IMG/VR virus record: IMGVR_UViG_3300023174_000110
Span: 27,561 to 91,560 of that record
Length of the DNA: 64,000 nucleotides
Direction: 5' to 3' (one strand)
Source of the DNA: a virus
Position numbers and translations under genes: made by a program. This document shows, piece by piece, positions 17,143 through 25,998 of this stretch (the stretch's first letter is position 1; every line of letters begins with the position of its first letter). The notes beneath the pieces were generated by a model. The model was not told where the DNA came from. It ran no database searches and saw only the letters and a program-made list of their open reading frames with translations.

Positions 17143-18939
17143 TTAGGTCAACGTACCCATATCAAGAAGTACACTCGGATTTTCCCAAACAAAACCTAAA
17201 TCAACATATGGAAAACCGGTACTAGTACCACCACCAGTACCATTTATAGCAGTCAAAGTAGTCCATTGTAATCTTCCGTAACCATCAGTTATTAAGGACT
17301 GACCAGTAACACCATCATAATTTGGTAAAGTATATACTACATTACCGCTGGTGTTGGCAATTCTTACAGCACCGTTGGCTTGTAGTGTACCAGCAAAAAT
17401 TGTGTTGCCCGTGACCAAACCACCGGTGAATGTGCCACTTCCGCCTCCACCTTGAATGGTGTTAGCGTAATTGAAAGCCGCTTGAGCCAATGTTGTAGCA
17501 ATGTTTGCTTGACCATAAGCTAAAGTGATATTGGTATTTTGAGTATCATTAACACCTTGAGTATAGATCGTATTGGCTTGCGCTGAATTGGCAGTTGCCA
17601 AAGCAGCATTTGCATTGGCTCTAGCAATAAGGTCTATTGAATCTGATATACCGGTATTGGCTCTATTAAAAGCCGCTTGAATAAATGTATTTTGACCTGA
17701 AGCAACACCTTGTAAATAGATTGTGTTTGCTGAAGCTGTATTAGCTGTATTAAAAGCTGCTTGTGAAAAAGCATTTTGACCTAAAGTGATACCAAATATT
17801 TGTACTATATTGGCATTGGCTGAAGTCATTGCTCCTTGTAACAAGGAGATATTGGTATTCTGAGTTGTATCTACACCTTGAGTATAGATGGTATTGGCTT
17901 GTGCTGAATTGGCAATTGCCAAAGCAGCATTGGCATTAGCAAAAGCCGAACCAGCAAATGTATTAACAAATCCAATATTTGTTGTGTTTGTATTACTTGC
18001 CGCATAAGCCGCATTAGCATATGTCTGACTGGCAATTCTATCATAGGTTATACCATTATTGGTAAATTCCCAAGCATTGTTTGCTTCAGACCATAATAGT
18101 TTTGTATTGGCCAATGAACCACGATTAATTTCAATGCCAGCATTTGATGTTGGTACACCAGTTACATTTGAATTCAATGTAATGATGTTATCTTCAATAT
18201 TTAAATTAACCGTGTTGGCGTAAAATGTTGTACCTGTAACGGTTAAATTTCCTGATACTACTGTATCTCCAGAAATTGTTCCACCAGAAGAATTGAATTT
18301 GGTATTTGCAGTGTTAAAAGCTGCCTGTGCTTTAGCATCAGCGGCCACAATATTGGTATTTTGTGTAACATTGGTGCCTTGAATAACAACAATATTTGCT
18401 GTTGCTAAATTTGCAGTATCTCTGGCATACTGGTCAATTGAAGTAGTTACACCAGTATTTGCTTTATCAAAAGCTGCTTGAGCTTTTACATCAGCGGCTG
18501 TAATATTGGTATTTTGTGTAAGATTAACAGTTTCTATAATACTCAAACGAGTATTTTGAGTATCATCTATACCTTGAATATAAATTGTGTTTGCTGAAGC
18601 TGTATTGGCTGTAGCCAAAGCCGCATTTGCATTTGCTCTGGCAAATGGGTCAATTTGTGTATCACTAACAAGTGTATTGGCGTAATTGAAAGCTGCTTGA
18701 GCCAATGTTGTGGCAATATTTGCCTGACCATATGCAGAGGTTGCATAGGTGTTAACATTGGTTATTGTGGTGTTTTGATAATCATTTACTGAAAATAGTA
18801 AAGCAATATTGGCATTGGCACCAATAATTGAATCGTATACATTGACCGTATTTACAAGTAAATTATTAGCCGTGACTGTGTTAAAATAAAAGTCACCGGT
18901 TTGGTCTACTGCTAATGGTTGTATCTTTAAGGTGGTCAT
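17143..18939 (-). CDS. Tail fibre protein with long repeated shaft, 598 aa
   Basis: Most of the protein is a repeat of two alternating phrases, AQAAFN.ANT and [15 protein letters not shown], occurring many times across residues 60-500. They are interrupted near residues 225-300 by a small domain (GGTISGDTVVSGNLTVTGTT, then NIEDNIITLNSNVTG, then LLWSEANNAWEF). That insert is a well-known T4-like fibre module. The C-terminus has GGGGSGTFTGGLVTGNTIFA and a short tip. The shaft is probably a trimeric helical rod. The same repeats occur in the 452-, 693- and 1442-aa proteins. Likely a side fibre segment. Confidence 0.72.
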   Translation of the reverse strand: MTTLKIQPLAVDQTGDFYFNTVTANNLLVNTVNVYDSIIGANANIALLFSVNDYQNTTITNVNTYATSAYGQANIATTLAQAAFNYANTLVSDTQIDPFARANANAALATANTASANTIYIQGIDDTQNTRLSIIETVNLTQNTNITAADVKAQAAFDKANTGVTTSIDQYARDTANLATANIVVIQGTNVTQNTNIVAADAKAQAAFNTANTKFNSSGGTISGDTVVSGNLTVTGTTFYANTVNLNIEDNIITLNSNVTGVPTSNAGIEINRGSLANTKLLWSEANNAWEFTNNGITYDRIASQTYANAAYAASNTNTTNIGFVNTFAGSAFANANAALAIANSAQANTIYTQGVDTTQNTNISLLQGAMTSANANIVQIFGITLGQNAFSQAAFNTANTASANTIYLQGVASGQNTFIQAAFNRANTGISDSIDLIARANANAALATANSAQANTIYTQGVNDTQNTNITLAYGQANIATTLAQAAFNYANTIQGGGGSGTFTGGLVTGNTIFAGTLQANGAVRIANTSGNVVYTLPNYDGVTGQSLITDGYGRLQWTTLTAINGTGGGTSTGFPYVDLGFVWENPSVLLDMGTLT

Positions 18940-18959
18940 GTCGGTCCTTTAATTAGTTT

Positions 18960-19289
18960 TTAACTAATTTCACTACCAAATACATTAAAACTCACCGTGT
19001 TAGTGTTAGCATTACAAGAAATAACATCAGTAGCAGCTAATGTGATACCGAGTGTTAGTGTGGTTGTTTGATACCCAGCTAATAGAGTTCTATAGCTTAC
19101 ATAGTGTTTTGCTTCTAGAGTTGCACCTGCCGGCCGAACCGCCAAATCAAAATTAGCTGGAGTTGCTGACTGATTACAAATTGCAACGGTACTAACCACC
19201 GCACTAGTAGCTCCTGGTACGGTATACAAAGTTGTAACAGTATTAATTGCTGGATTGGATTGTCCTAGTACTTTATAAACTATCCCCAT
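18960..19289 (-). CDS. Small beta-sandwich-type virion protein, 109 aa
   Basis: Compact beta protein; core TLYTVPGATSAVVSTVAICN followed by AVRPAGATLEAKHYVSYRTL. Small proteins of this sort are common beside fibre genes in marine myoviruses. It resembles the 112-aa protein of 14976-15314 in length and in the YT.P core, so the two may stem from one duplication. Role not known; structural by context. Gaps to neighbours are 10-20 nt. Confidence 0.6.
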   Translation of the reverse strand: MGIVYKVLGQSNPAINTVTTLYTVPGATSAVVSTVAICNQSATPANFDLAVRPAGATLEAKHYVSYRTLLAGYQTTTLTLGITLAATDVISCNANTNTVSFNVFGSEIS

Positions 19290-19299
19290 ATTTTTTCCT

Positions 19300-19962
19300 T
19301 TAAGCGCCCATTAATAAAAATGGACTAAGAATATTATTTGTTGTGTAATTAATGGTATATAGTGTCGTATTGGACGTGCCTACCGTAGTTACTTCAACAA
19401 TAATATTGTTTGCTGGCGCTGAACTAGTTGTTAATAAAGAACCAACAACCGTATAATAACTTCTAGGTTGTGCAACACCACCAATTACTAAAGTTGTATA
19501 ATTAATATCTGTAGGTGTTACCGTTAAATTAAAAAATCTATTTGAACCATTACCTAAAAAAGTATTAACCGTAGAAGTTAATACTCCGCCACTTCCACCA
19601 GAAGCATTATTTGCGGCATCAAAAGCTGCTTGAGCTAATTGTTGAGTGGCTGCATCACCAAATGTAATTGTTTTGGTGATTGTATTGGTTGTAATACTAA
19701 TACCATTTGCGGCCGCTAAATTTAATGTGTCTGTAGGAGATGTAGCAAGAACTAAAGATGAATTTGCATTAACAGTTGCAAATGATGATGTATTGGAAGC
19801 ATTTGCACCAGAAGTAAATGCTACAATTGAATTGTTGGCGTTTTTATAAAATAATTTTCCATCGGCGTAATTGATCGCCAACTCACCAAATACTAGTGAT
19901 GATGGTACATTATTTGCTACACCTGAATTTCTTAACTTTACAGTCGTGTTTGCAATTGCCAT
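19300..19962 (-). CDS. Short fibre protein with adaptor N-terminus, 220 aa
   Basis: The first 50 residues match the adaptor shared by several fibres here: VKLRNSG...PSSLVFGELA followed by INYADGKLFYKN. A short Ala-rich shaft (QQLAQAAFDAANNASGGSGG) and a C-terminal beta domain (FNLTVTPTDINYTTLVIGGV) follow. The adaptor type is known from phage tropism and fibre proteins as a virion-binding module. It is therefore likely a short fibre or a fibre base. No ligand-binding motif can be identified. Confidence 0.65.
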   Translation of the reverse strand: MAIANTTVKLRNSGVANNVPSSLVFGELAINYADGKLFYKNANNSIVAFTSGANASNTSSFATVNANSSLVLATSPTDTLNLAAANGISITTNTITKTITFGDAATQQLAQAAFDAANNASGGSGGVLTSTVNTFLGNGSNRFFNLTVTPTDINYTTLVIGGVAQPRSYYTVVGSLLTTSSAPANNIIVEVTTVGTSNTTLYTINYTTNNILSPFLLMGA

Positions 19963-19966
19963 TTAC

Positions 19967-20650
19967 TTAAAAACTTCCGCCGTCCTTATCTAGTGTATCC
20001 GAAACAAATAAATCTGAAGTAGGAGTTTCTATTTCTTTAGCTCTTTCTTCATCAACTTTCTTTCGCTTTGCAGGAGTTAATTGTAAATATTCAATTTTTT
20101 GTGATAATTCAGCAATTGCTTTATCTTTATCAATATTAATTTTCTCAATAATACCATTTTTTTGAATGATAATATTTTGTGAATTAGTAAGTTCAGCTTG
20201 TAATCTATTAACTTGGTCTTTTAAACTTTGTTGATTAACATTTTGTGCTTTAATTTCTTCTAATTCTTTTTGAGTTTTAATCAATTCATTTCTAAACGTA
20301 TCAACGTGTTGAACTTGATGTTTTACATTTTCATATTCATTTTTAAGTTTGTCGGCTTCAGCAATTTGTTCATTTAAACCTCTAATGGTATTTAAATGCT
20401 CTTTAATACTATTTTCTAAATTTTGATACTTTTCTTTGTCAGAAACCTCTTTAGTATTTTGTATAGATTGATTATCTTTTTTTAAAGATTCAATAGTATT
20501 TTGTAAATCTTCAATTGCTTTAGCTTGATCTTCAATTGCTTCTTTACTAATTCTTTCATTTGTTTGTAATGATATGTTTCTAATTAAACAATCATTCATT
20601 GTAGCAATTAAATTTTCAATATAATAATTAACAAACTTTTCATTTCCCAT
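19967..20650 (-). CDS. Coiled-coil protein, 227 aa, ending in DGGSF
   Basis: Residues about 30-200 are a continuous charged coiled coil (for example EAIEDQAKAIEDLQNTIESL and KKDNQSIQNTKEVSDKEKYQ), very different in composition from the beta-rich neighbours. The C-terminus ends LFVSDTLDKDGGSF, sharing the terminal DGG.F with two adjacent fibre genes. No transmembrane segment. It could be a fibre assembly chaperone or an elongated virion rod. The start has a TAGGAG ribosome site and is preceded by a very stable UUCG hairpin (20671-20688). Confidence 0.65.
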   Translation of the reverse strand: MGNEKFVNYYIENLIATMNDCLIRNISLQTNERISKEAIEDQAKAIEDLQNTIESLKKDNQSIQNTKEVSDKEKYQNLENSIKEHLNTIRGLNEQIAEADKLKNEYENVKHQVQHVDTFRNELIKTQKELEEIKAQNVNQQSLKDQVNRLQAELTNSQNIIIQKNGIIEKINIDKDKAIAELSQKIEYLQLTPAKRKKVDEERAKEIETPTSDLFVSDTLDKDGGSF

Positions 20651-20670
20651 TTCAAACTCCTAAATTGTTG

Positions 20671-20688
20671 GGCCACCCGAAGGTGGCC
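20671..20688 (-). promoter_or_regulatory. cUUCGg-capped RNA hairpin between cistrons
   Basis: On the minus-strand mRNA this reads GGCCACC-UUCG-GGUGGCC: a perfect 7-bp GC-rich stem closed by the exceptionally stable C(UUCG)G tetraloop. It lies 21 nt before the coiled-coil start codon and after the 658-aa fibre stop. It is not followed by a U-tract (CAACAATTTAG), so it is unlikely to be a simple intrinsic terminator. A U-rich run lies on its 5' side instead. It may stabilise the upstream mRNA 3' end or modulate downstream translation; T4 is known to carry such hairpins between genes. Confidence 0.75.
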
Positions 20689-20720
20689 ACATAAAAAATA
20701 ATATAAATTATAAAACTACT

Positions 20721-22697
20721 TTAGAATGTACCACCATCTAAAGCACTAGTCCAAACTGGAACACCAGCATTTGTAACAGTAAGAATTTGATTACTCCATG
20801 TTTGATCAGCGGTACCTGCGGCAGCAGTTACTAATTGACCGTCTGTGGAATTGCCATATATGATACCGTTTGTGGTAAATGTTGAACGACCTGTACCACC
20901 TTGACCAACAGTTAAACCAGAAATTGCCGAGAACGTTGCAGCTGTTAAACGGCCATAAGCATCAACAGTCAATGAAGATATTGTGTTGTTCGAAGCACCA
21001 GAACCTGTTGCTGAGAAGTTTGAATTAGCAAGAGTTTGTAGAGCACCTGTACCATTACCAACAAGAATTGCACCTGTTGTAAATGAACCTTGTCCTGTAC
21101 CACCTCTTGCAACACCTAATGTACCAGAAGTAATTTGTGAAGTAGCAATTGCAATATCTTCAGTTGTAGCAGCTGTTACACGGCCATAAGGATCAACAGT
21201 AAGAGATGTAATTGTTCTTGAAGTACCTAATGTACCACCAGTTAACACATATGTTGTATTTGCCAATGTTGCAACAGTATTACTACCAGTGCCAATAACT
21301 AACTGACCTAATGTTAATGATGTTGTAGATGTTACAGAAGAATTGGCCTTATCAAATGCAGCTTGTGAGTGGTCGTTTAGATTGAGACCATTAGCAATAA
21401 CTTTACCAAAAACACTTAATGTGCCATTGTTAGCAAAGGTTGCTACATAATTATTGTTTGCACGAATGTATACTTCTTTTGTAGTGTCACTTACATTAAC
21501 ATTAGTTTGTTCACCACCCAAATATAGTTCAGCAGTAGAAGCATCAATATTGCCACCAGCACGAACATGGATGTGATTTGGTGCGGTTGGATCAACAACA
21601 ATATATTGGTTACCTGATGCGGCATATGCTTGATTTGGATACAAATTCAATACAGCGCCTGCATTACCATAAAAACCATCAGATACGGCTGTTGTGGCAA
21701 TCAAATTACCTTTAACAAATCTCGCATTAACGTTTGCATGTCTAAAAGATGCATTAGCAACATCAATGCTATTACCAGTCAATTCAGGAGTGTAGTTATC
21801 AAATACGTGGTATTCTTTTGTACCAGCATCACGGAAGAAACCGGTATGTCTGTTTGTAGAACCATCATTGTAATGAGCAGCAAAACCAATATCAACTGCA
21901 TCAGATGTGTTATTTGAAGCTAAGATAATTAATGGATCAACAACATTCAATGTGGATGTGTTAACTGTTGTGTGTGAGCCTTGAACTGTTAAGTTACCAG
22001 AAATTGTAATGTTGCCATCAATAGTCTGACTTGTGATTGCTGTATTGGAACGAACAACTGTATTATCGACATCTAAAGTTACTTGGTCACCAGAAACGTT
22101 ACTTGTTATGCCAGCACCACCAACAACAGTAAGTGTGTCACCGCCAGAAATGGTTGTAGTACCAGAATCACCATTTAAAGTAAATGATGTTGAAATTGAT
22201 TGTGTCGAGATTGCTGTAACACGGCCGTTAGCGGCAACAGTAACAACTGGAATTGCAGTCGAAGAACCGTATGATCCAGCAGATAAACCGGGAATAGCAT
22301 TAAGTGAAGCATTTAGTGTTACGTTACCTGTACCATTAAAACCTACAGCACTAGCAGTAATGTCGCCACCAGAAATAGAAAAATCTCTAGAGTTTTGTAA
22401 TTGCACAGCAGCATTTGCAGTACCTTGAATAGTACCAATAATGTTGGCAGTAATGAAATTAAACGAAGCGTTGCCTGTGGCATCTCGTTTAACCAACGTA
22501 TCTGGAGTGGCAGCATTAGTGGCATTATCAATGGCTTGCGTGTAGTATATACCACCAACGTTGATAGCACCATTACCTGCGGCAGTACCTAAGAATAATG
22601 TGTTTGATTGATACGAGTACGCTAATTCACCAGCAGCGAGCGAACTTGGGCGTCCTGTGCTCGATGAACGTTTAATTAAAATATTTGTATTTGCCAT
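20721..22697 (-). CDS. Tail fibre protein with adaptor and GGTG repeats, 658 aa
   Basis: The N-terminus carries the adaptor (ILIKRSSSTGRPSSLAAGEL then AYSYQSNTLFLGT). The middle has GGDTLTVVGGAGITSNVSGD and ITISGNLTVQGSHTTVNTST, both widespread phage fibre modules. Near the end are two GGTG blocks (LGVARGGTGQGSFTTGAILV and LTVGQGGTGRSTFTTNGIIY). The last residues, SALDGGTF, share a terminal DGG.F tag with neighbouring products. Likely a long tail or side fibre. The 78-aa gene upstream is a miniature of its two ends. Confidence 0.72.
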   Translation of the reverse strand: MANTNILIKRSSSTGRPSSLAAGELAYSYQSNTLFLGTAAGNGAINVGGIYYTQAIDNATNAATPDTLVKRDATGNASFNFITANIIGTIQGTANAAVQLQNSRDFSISGGDITASAVGFNGTGNVTLNASLNAIPGLSAGSYGSSTAIPVVTVAANGRVTAISTQSISTSFTLNGDSGTTTISGGDTLTVVGGAGITSNVSGDQVTLDVDNTVVRSNTAITSQTIDGNITISGNLTVQGSHTTVNTSTLNVVDPLIILASNNTSDAVDIGFAAHYNDGSTNRHTGFFRDAGTKEYHVFDNYTPELTGNSIDVANASFRHANVNARFVKGNLIATTAVSDGFYGNAGAVLNLYPNQAYAASGNQYIVVDPTAPNHIHVRAGGNIDASTAELYLGGEQTNVNVSDTTKEVYIRANNNYVATFANNGTLSVFGKVIANGLNLNDHSQAAFDKANSSVTSTTSLTLGQLVIGTGSNTVATLANTTYVLTGGTLGTSRTITSLTVDPYGRVTAATTEDIAIATSQITSGTLGVARGGTGQGSFTTGAILVGNGTGALQTLANSNFSATGSGASNNTISSLTVDAYGRLTAATFSAISGLTVGQGGTGRSTFTTNGIIYGNSTDGQLVTAAAGTADQTWSNQILTVTNAGVPVWTSALDGGTF

Positions 22698-22736
22698 TTT
22701 TTTTCCTTATTATTAGGCTAATTGTTCCACTACTAC

Positions 22737-22743
22737 TATTTAG
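22737..22743 (-). promoter_or_regulatory. CTAAATA late-promoter-like motif
   Basis: Minus-strand CTAAATA overlapping the stop codon of the 78-aa gene (TTC TAA ATA) and 39 nt upstream of the 658-aa fibre start. It may be a late promoter for the fibre. The overlap with TAA weakens the case. Confidence 0.3.
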
Positions 22744-22976
22744 AAATTTCCACCGTCTATGGTCGCAACATTAATATTACCATTTGCATCCCTAAGAACT
22801 ACTGTATTTGCTGCATTTTCCGTAGTGGTTAAACCACCAACCGTGATTATTTTACCATTTCTATCACCAATAAAAAATGTATTGGATACAAAAGAATACG
22901 CCAATTCACCATCATCTAGATTGGACGGCCTTGTGTTTGCATATGAACGGAGTATCTGTATGGTTGTATTGGCCAT
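22740..22976 (-). CDS. Mini-fibre: adaptor-only protein, 78 aa
   Basis: Residues 1-48 are the fibre adaptor (IQILRSYANTRPSNLDDGEL then AYSFVSNTFFIG). A linker with VVLRDANGNINVATIDGGNF follows; it corresponds to the TLVKRDATGN segment of the 658-aa fibre plus that fibre's terminal DGG.F. So this small gene looks like a reduced copy of its downstream neighbour without shaft or tip. It overlaps the upstream gene by one base (TGATG). It could cap an attachment site or form mixed trimers; that is inference. Confidence 0.65.
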   Translation of the reverse strand: MANTTIQILRSYANTRPSNLDDGELAYSFVSNTFFIGDRNGKIITVGGLTTTENAANTVVLRDANGNINVATIDGGNF

Positions 22977-23200
22977 CAGAACTCTCCGGCATCCAAACTA
23001 GCAGCTGCTCCAGAAACTGGAGCCAATTTAAATGAATTCGTATCGGCTTCATAAACCACGACATCTCCATCAGCCGCACCCGTTATTGACAGGTCTGTGG
23101 CACTTTTTAATGTTCTGGCACCATAGGTAATCGACCTGACCGCACTGGTTTTCTGAGTATTAACTTGCACATTGACTGTGCCTATTACTTGTCCTGGCAT
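22976..23200 (-). CDS. Small virion protein ending SLDAGEF, 74 aa
   Basis: Short beta-type protein: MPGQVIGTVNVQVNTQKTSA, then ITYGARTLKSATDLSITGAA, then DGDVVVYEADTNSFKLAPVS and the end SLDAGEF. The end is a variant of the DGG.F tail seen in adjacent genes. Translation is coupled with the 78-aa gene through a one-base overlap, and the preceding gene stops 2 nt away. It probably acts with the adjacent fibre-base proteins. I do not recognise a named family. Confidence 0.6.
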   Translation of the reverse strand: MPGQVIGTVNVQVNTQKTSAVRSITYGARTLKSATDLSITGAADGDVVVYEADTNSFKLAPVSGAAASLDAGEF

Positions 23201-23202
23201 TT

Positions 23203-23544
23203 TTAAAACCTAGTTACTTGTGGAAGAACACTAACAGTACCTTCTAGAACTCTAGTGATTGTGTTAGATGAATCTTTAATTGCCACGTCATATACATATC
23301 TGCCTGCTGCAATATTTGCTGTCGTATTTGCAGCCAGATTTAAAATAATACCACCTTCTGTTGGAGTAGGAATGGTTACAATAAAAGTGGCTGTAGCATT
23401 AGCAGAATAATAAGACCTTCTTATCTGTCCTTTAGCCTGCATGCCAGTCAAATCATAAGCCACACCATCAACATCATCTAAAGTGATAGTTGTTGAAAAG
23501 GTTGTACCTTGTTCTAAAAATAAATCTTGGTAACCGGCCGGCAT
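23203..23544 (-). CDS. Ig-like small virion protein (BppU N-terminal-like), 113 aa
   Basis: A single beta-sandwich domain: YQDLFLEQGTTFSTTITLDD, then YDLTGMQAKGQIRRSYYSAN, then ANTTANIAAGRYVYDVAIKD and a closing LEGTVSVLPQVTRF. This pattern resembles the N-terminal baseplate-upper-protein (BppU-like) or Ig-like domains found in many tailed phages. The likely role is an attachment or adaptor subunit between baseplate and fibres, inferred from the family likeness and its place before the mini-fibre genes. A CTAAATA motif lies close upstream (23560-23566). Confidence 0.62.
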   Translation of the reverse strand: MPAGYQDLFLEQGTTFSTTITLDDVDGVAYDLTGMQAKGQIRRSYYSANATATFIVTIPTPTEGGIILNLAANTTANIAAGRYVYDVAIKDSSNTITRVLEGTVSVLPQVTRF

Positions 23545-23574
23545 TCTTTATCCTATTGGTATTTAGTTTTAATT

Positions 23575-25776
23575 TTATTTGGATTTTAACAAATCCATTT
23601 CAGCTTTTAATTCTTTTATGGCCTCTATTAGTAAAGGAACCATTCTTTCATAACGTACTGTCATATACTGTGGATCAATAGGTGCCGGTGCAACAACCTC
23701 AGGCATAACCCTTTGAACATCTTGGGCTGAAATACCAACCTCACGAACAGGAGTATAACCTAACGATTGAGCGGTCTCATTGGCTTCATGGTAGAAACCA
23801 GTTAAAGACATTACTTTATCTAAAGCATTTTCAATGGTACCCAAACGTGTTTTTAATCTGTCGTCTGAATAATAAGCAGTGATGTTATTAGTTGCTCGAA
23901 TTTCACCTGCAGTACCAGATGCGGCTGTGCCAACACCAAGAGAATTAAATCTTGTATTATCACCCGTACCAACACTTTGATTAATTGTAAATCCAGTTAC
24001 GCCTGCGGCTGTTCCTGGTATGGCACCACTAATTTGAGAACCAGGTATTGAACCTGTTACTTTCGTTGAAGCTAACGATGTAATAAATGCAGGATTAGCA
24101 TAAGAACCATTTGTATATACACCATTGGTAACTGTGCCAGCATTACCGGATATACTAATATTTTTGGTGGTTGTAGAATTTAATACCGAATCTATTGATG
24201 AATTAACAAAAGCAGTAGTTGCAATTTGTGTTGTGTTTGTATTGGTCGTGGCAGTTGGTGCTGCAGGAGTTCCTGTCAATGTCGGACTAGCAATAGTTGC
24301 TTTTCTTGTTTCAAGGTCTTGTATTGCTAATTGAATGGTGTTCTGAGTAATACCACCAAATGGTGTAAATGTTAAGTTATTAGCAAAAAATGGTCCACGA
24401 GTTGTCCAATATATTGTGTTGGCGTTAGCGGCCAATACAGATCCATTTGCTACGCCAATTGTAGATGGTAATAAGTTAATTAAGCCTTGAACTTTTTCAG
24501 ATGCACCTATGCCACCGTTTTCTACTGAAAGTGGATTACCTAAACTGTAAATACTGTTAAATGTTGGATTGGATAAGGTGGTTAACTCTTGTGGAGTATT
24601 TACAAATAATGTATTTCCTGTTGCCGAAATTACAACACCATTATTACTATTAAACGACATTCTTCCGTTAGTGGCCACAGCCGAAACACCGGTTGTACCA
24701 GTAAATACATTTGATGATGTATTTGCACGAGCAAATGCCGTATGTGAATATTGATTGGCGGCCGCCAAAGTGGTTGTTAAAGTATTTACATTTGATGTAA
24801 ACGTATTTGTATTTGCTCGCACTTGTGTTTGTAAATCAAACACAGCTGTTGATGTTGCCACGTTTAAAGAATTATTCAACATTGTTGAATCACTTAAATG
24901 CATATTGGTCAATACTCTAAAGTGTTGACCGTTTTGAACGTCAAGTGTTTCCCAATATTTTAATGATTCATTCCATCTAAAAGAAGCATTTGCACCACTA
25001 ATACCTCGATCAACACCTAGAGTACTTGTTTGTCCTGCACCAGCACCAGCATTCAATACAAAAGTGTTGGAAGAATAAATGGTTGGCGCACTAACTACAA
25101 AATTTCCAGAAACGGTCATTGATCCGGCAATAAAACTATCAAATGTTCCAACTCTACCAAAGAAATCTCTACCACGAACATCAGTGGTTACATTTAAATC
25201 AGAAATAACGTTGGTGGTTACGTTTAGATATGGCGTTGTTATTTGGTTATTGGCAGTAATGTCCTCAAAAGTACCTCTTGTTGTAGCAGTAATATATGGT
25301 GCCGATACACCAGAATTAGCTCTTAAATTATTAACCCAAGCTGAACCTGTGGTGTTTAATGTTGAAGCTAAAACCACATTATTGCTTGTTAAATTATTAA
25401 CTCGTGCAATATCTGTAATATTAAGAGTTGATGACCTTACTAATGTGTTAGCTGTAATATTATCAGTAACTATTTGTTTGTGTATAATTGCATTGTTTGC
25501 AACTTGTAATGTGAAACCAGGAGCATCCAAATAAACGTTGGCCAACAGAGTTGAATCACCACCAACCGATAAGGTTGTGGAAACAACTGCGGCACCAAGA
25601 GCTGCTGTGTTTGTTACGGATAAACCTGTACCAATACCACTAACATATAATGTTCCACTATCCTTTGTGTAATTATTGGCACCAAGATTGTTTAATTCTT
25701 TCGCAATAATATTTTGTTGGGCCAGAAGGTCACCAAAGGTATTTGTGAAGTTTAAAACTGATACGGTATTAGCCAT
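23575..25776 (-). CDS. Tail fibre with C-terminal S74 intramolecular chaperone, 733 aa
   Basis: The body holds fibre modules (VSGIGTGLSVTNTAALGAAV, VSGNFVVSAPTIYSSNTFVL, ASPTLTGTPAAPTATTNTNT). The last ~100 residues are a Peptidase_S74 / CIMCD chaperone: ITAYYSDDRLKTRLGTIENA with the SDxRxK signature (S637, K642), then the GISAQDVQRVMPEVV strand and a terminal helix (PLLIEAIKELKAEMDLLKSK). In known members the chaperone helps the fibre trimer fold and then cleaves itself off before the catalytic serine. The mature fibre here would thus end near residue 636. Probable receptor-binding fibre. Confidence 0.85.
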   Translation of the reverse strand: MANTVSVLNFTNTFGDLLAQQNIIAKELNNLGANNYTKDSGTLYVSGIGTGLSVTNTAALGAAVVSTTLSVGGDSTLLANVYLDAPGFTLQVANNAIIHKQIVTDNITANTLVRSSTLNITDIARVNNLTSNNVVLASTLNTTGSAWVNNLRANSGVSAPYITATTRGTFEDITANNQITTPYLNVTTNVISDLNVTTDVRGRDFFGRVGTFDSFIAGSMTVSGNFVVSAPTIYSSNTFVLNAGAGAGQTSTLGVDRGISGANASFRWNESLKYWETLDVQNGQHFRVLTNMHLSDSTMLNNSLNVATSTAVFDLQTQVRANTNTFTSNVNTLTTTLAAANQYSHTAFARANTSSNVFTGTTGVSAVATNGRMSFNSNNGVVISATGNTLFVNTPQELTTLSNPTFNSIYSLGNPLSVENGGIGASEKVQGLINLLPSTIGVANGSVLAANANTIYWTTRGPFFANNLTFTPFGGITQNTIQLAIQDLETRKATIASPTLTGTPAAPTATTNTNTTQIATTAFVNSSIDSVLNSTTTKNISISGNAGTVTNGVYTNGSYANPAFITSLASTKVTGSIPGSQISGAIPGTAAGVTGFTINQSVGTGDNTRFNSLGVGTAASGTAGEIRATNNITAYYSDDRLKTRLGTIENALDKVMSLTGFYHEANETAQSLGYTPVREVGISAQDVQRVMPEVVAPAPIDPQYMTVRYERMVPLLIEAIKELKAEMDLLKSK

Positions 25777-25778
25777 TA

Positions 25779-25997
25779 TTATTTCCTGGAGGATAACTGA
25801 ATCAACATATTTTTGATGATTTTAATATCATCTCTTACTTCATTGATTTCATTTTTAATTTTATTTATTTCTTCTTTTTGGCTTCCCATTAATTCTTTTT
25901 TAAAGTTGTAATCATCCAAACCAGCTGTATCTTGGTTGATTAAAGCCATTGTTTTAGTATCTCTTACAAATGTTGTACCAGTTACTTTAACTAACAT
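25779..25997 (-). CDS. Small coiled-coil protein, 72 aa
   Basis: I place the start at ATG 25995-25997 (MLVKVTGTTFVRDTKTMALI): it lies 1 nt after the DUF4815 gene stop. A longer in-frame start at 26078 would add 27 unlike residues overlapping that gene. The N-terminal half has RDTKTMALINQDTAGLDDYN. The C-terminal half is a coiled coil (KEEINKIKNEINEVRDDIKI). Small proteins of this layout are found beside tail genes in marine T4-like phages. Function unknown, perhaps an assembly factor for the giant neighbouring protein or the S74 fibre. Confidence 0.65.
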   Translation of the reverse strand: MLVKVTGTTFVRDTKTMALINQDTAGLDDYNFKKELMGSQKEEINKIKNEINEVRDDIKIIKNMLIQLSSRK

Positions 25998-25998
25998 A

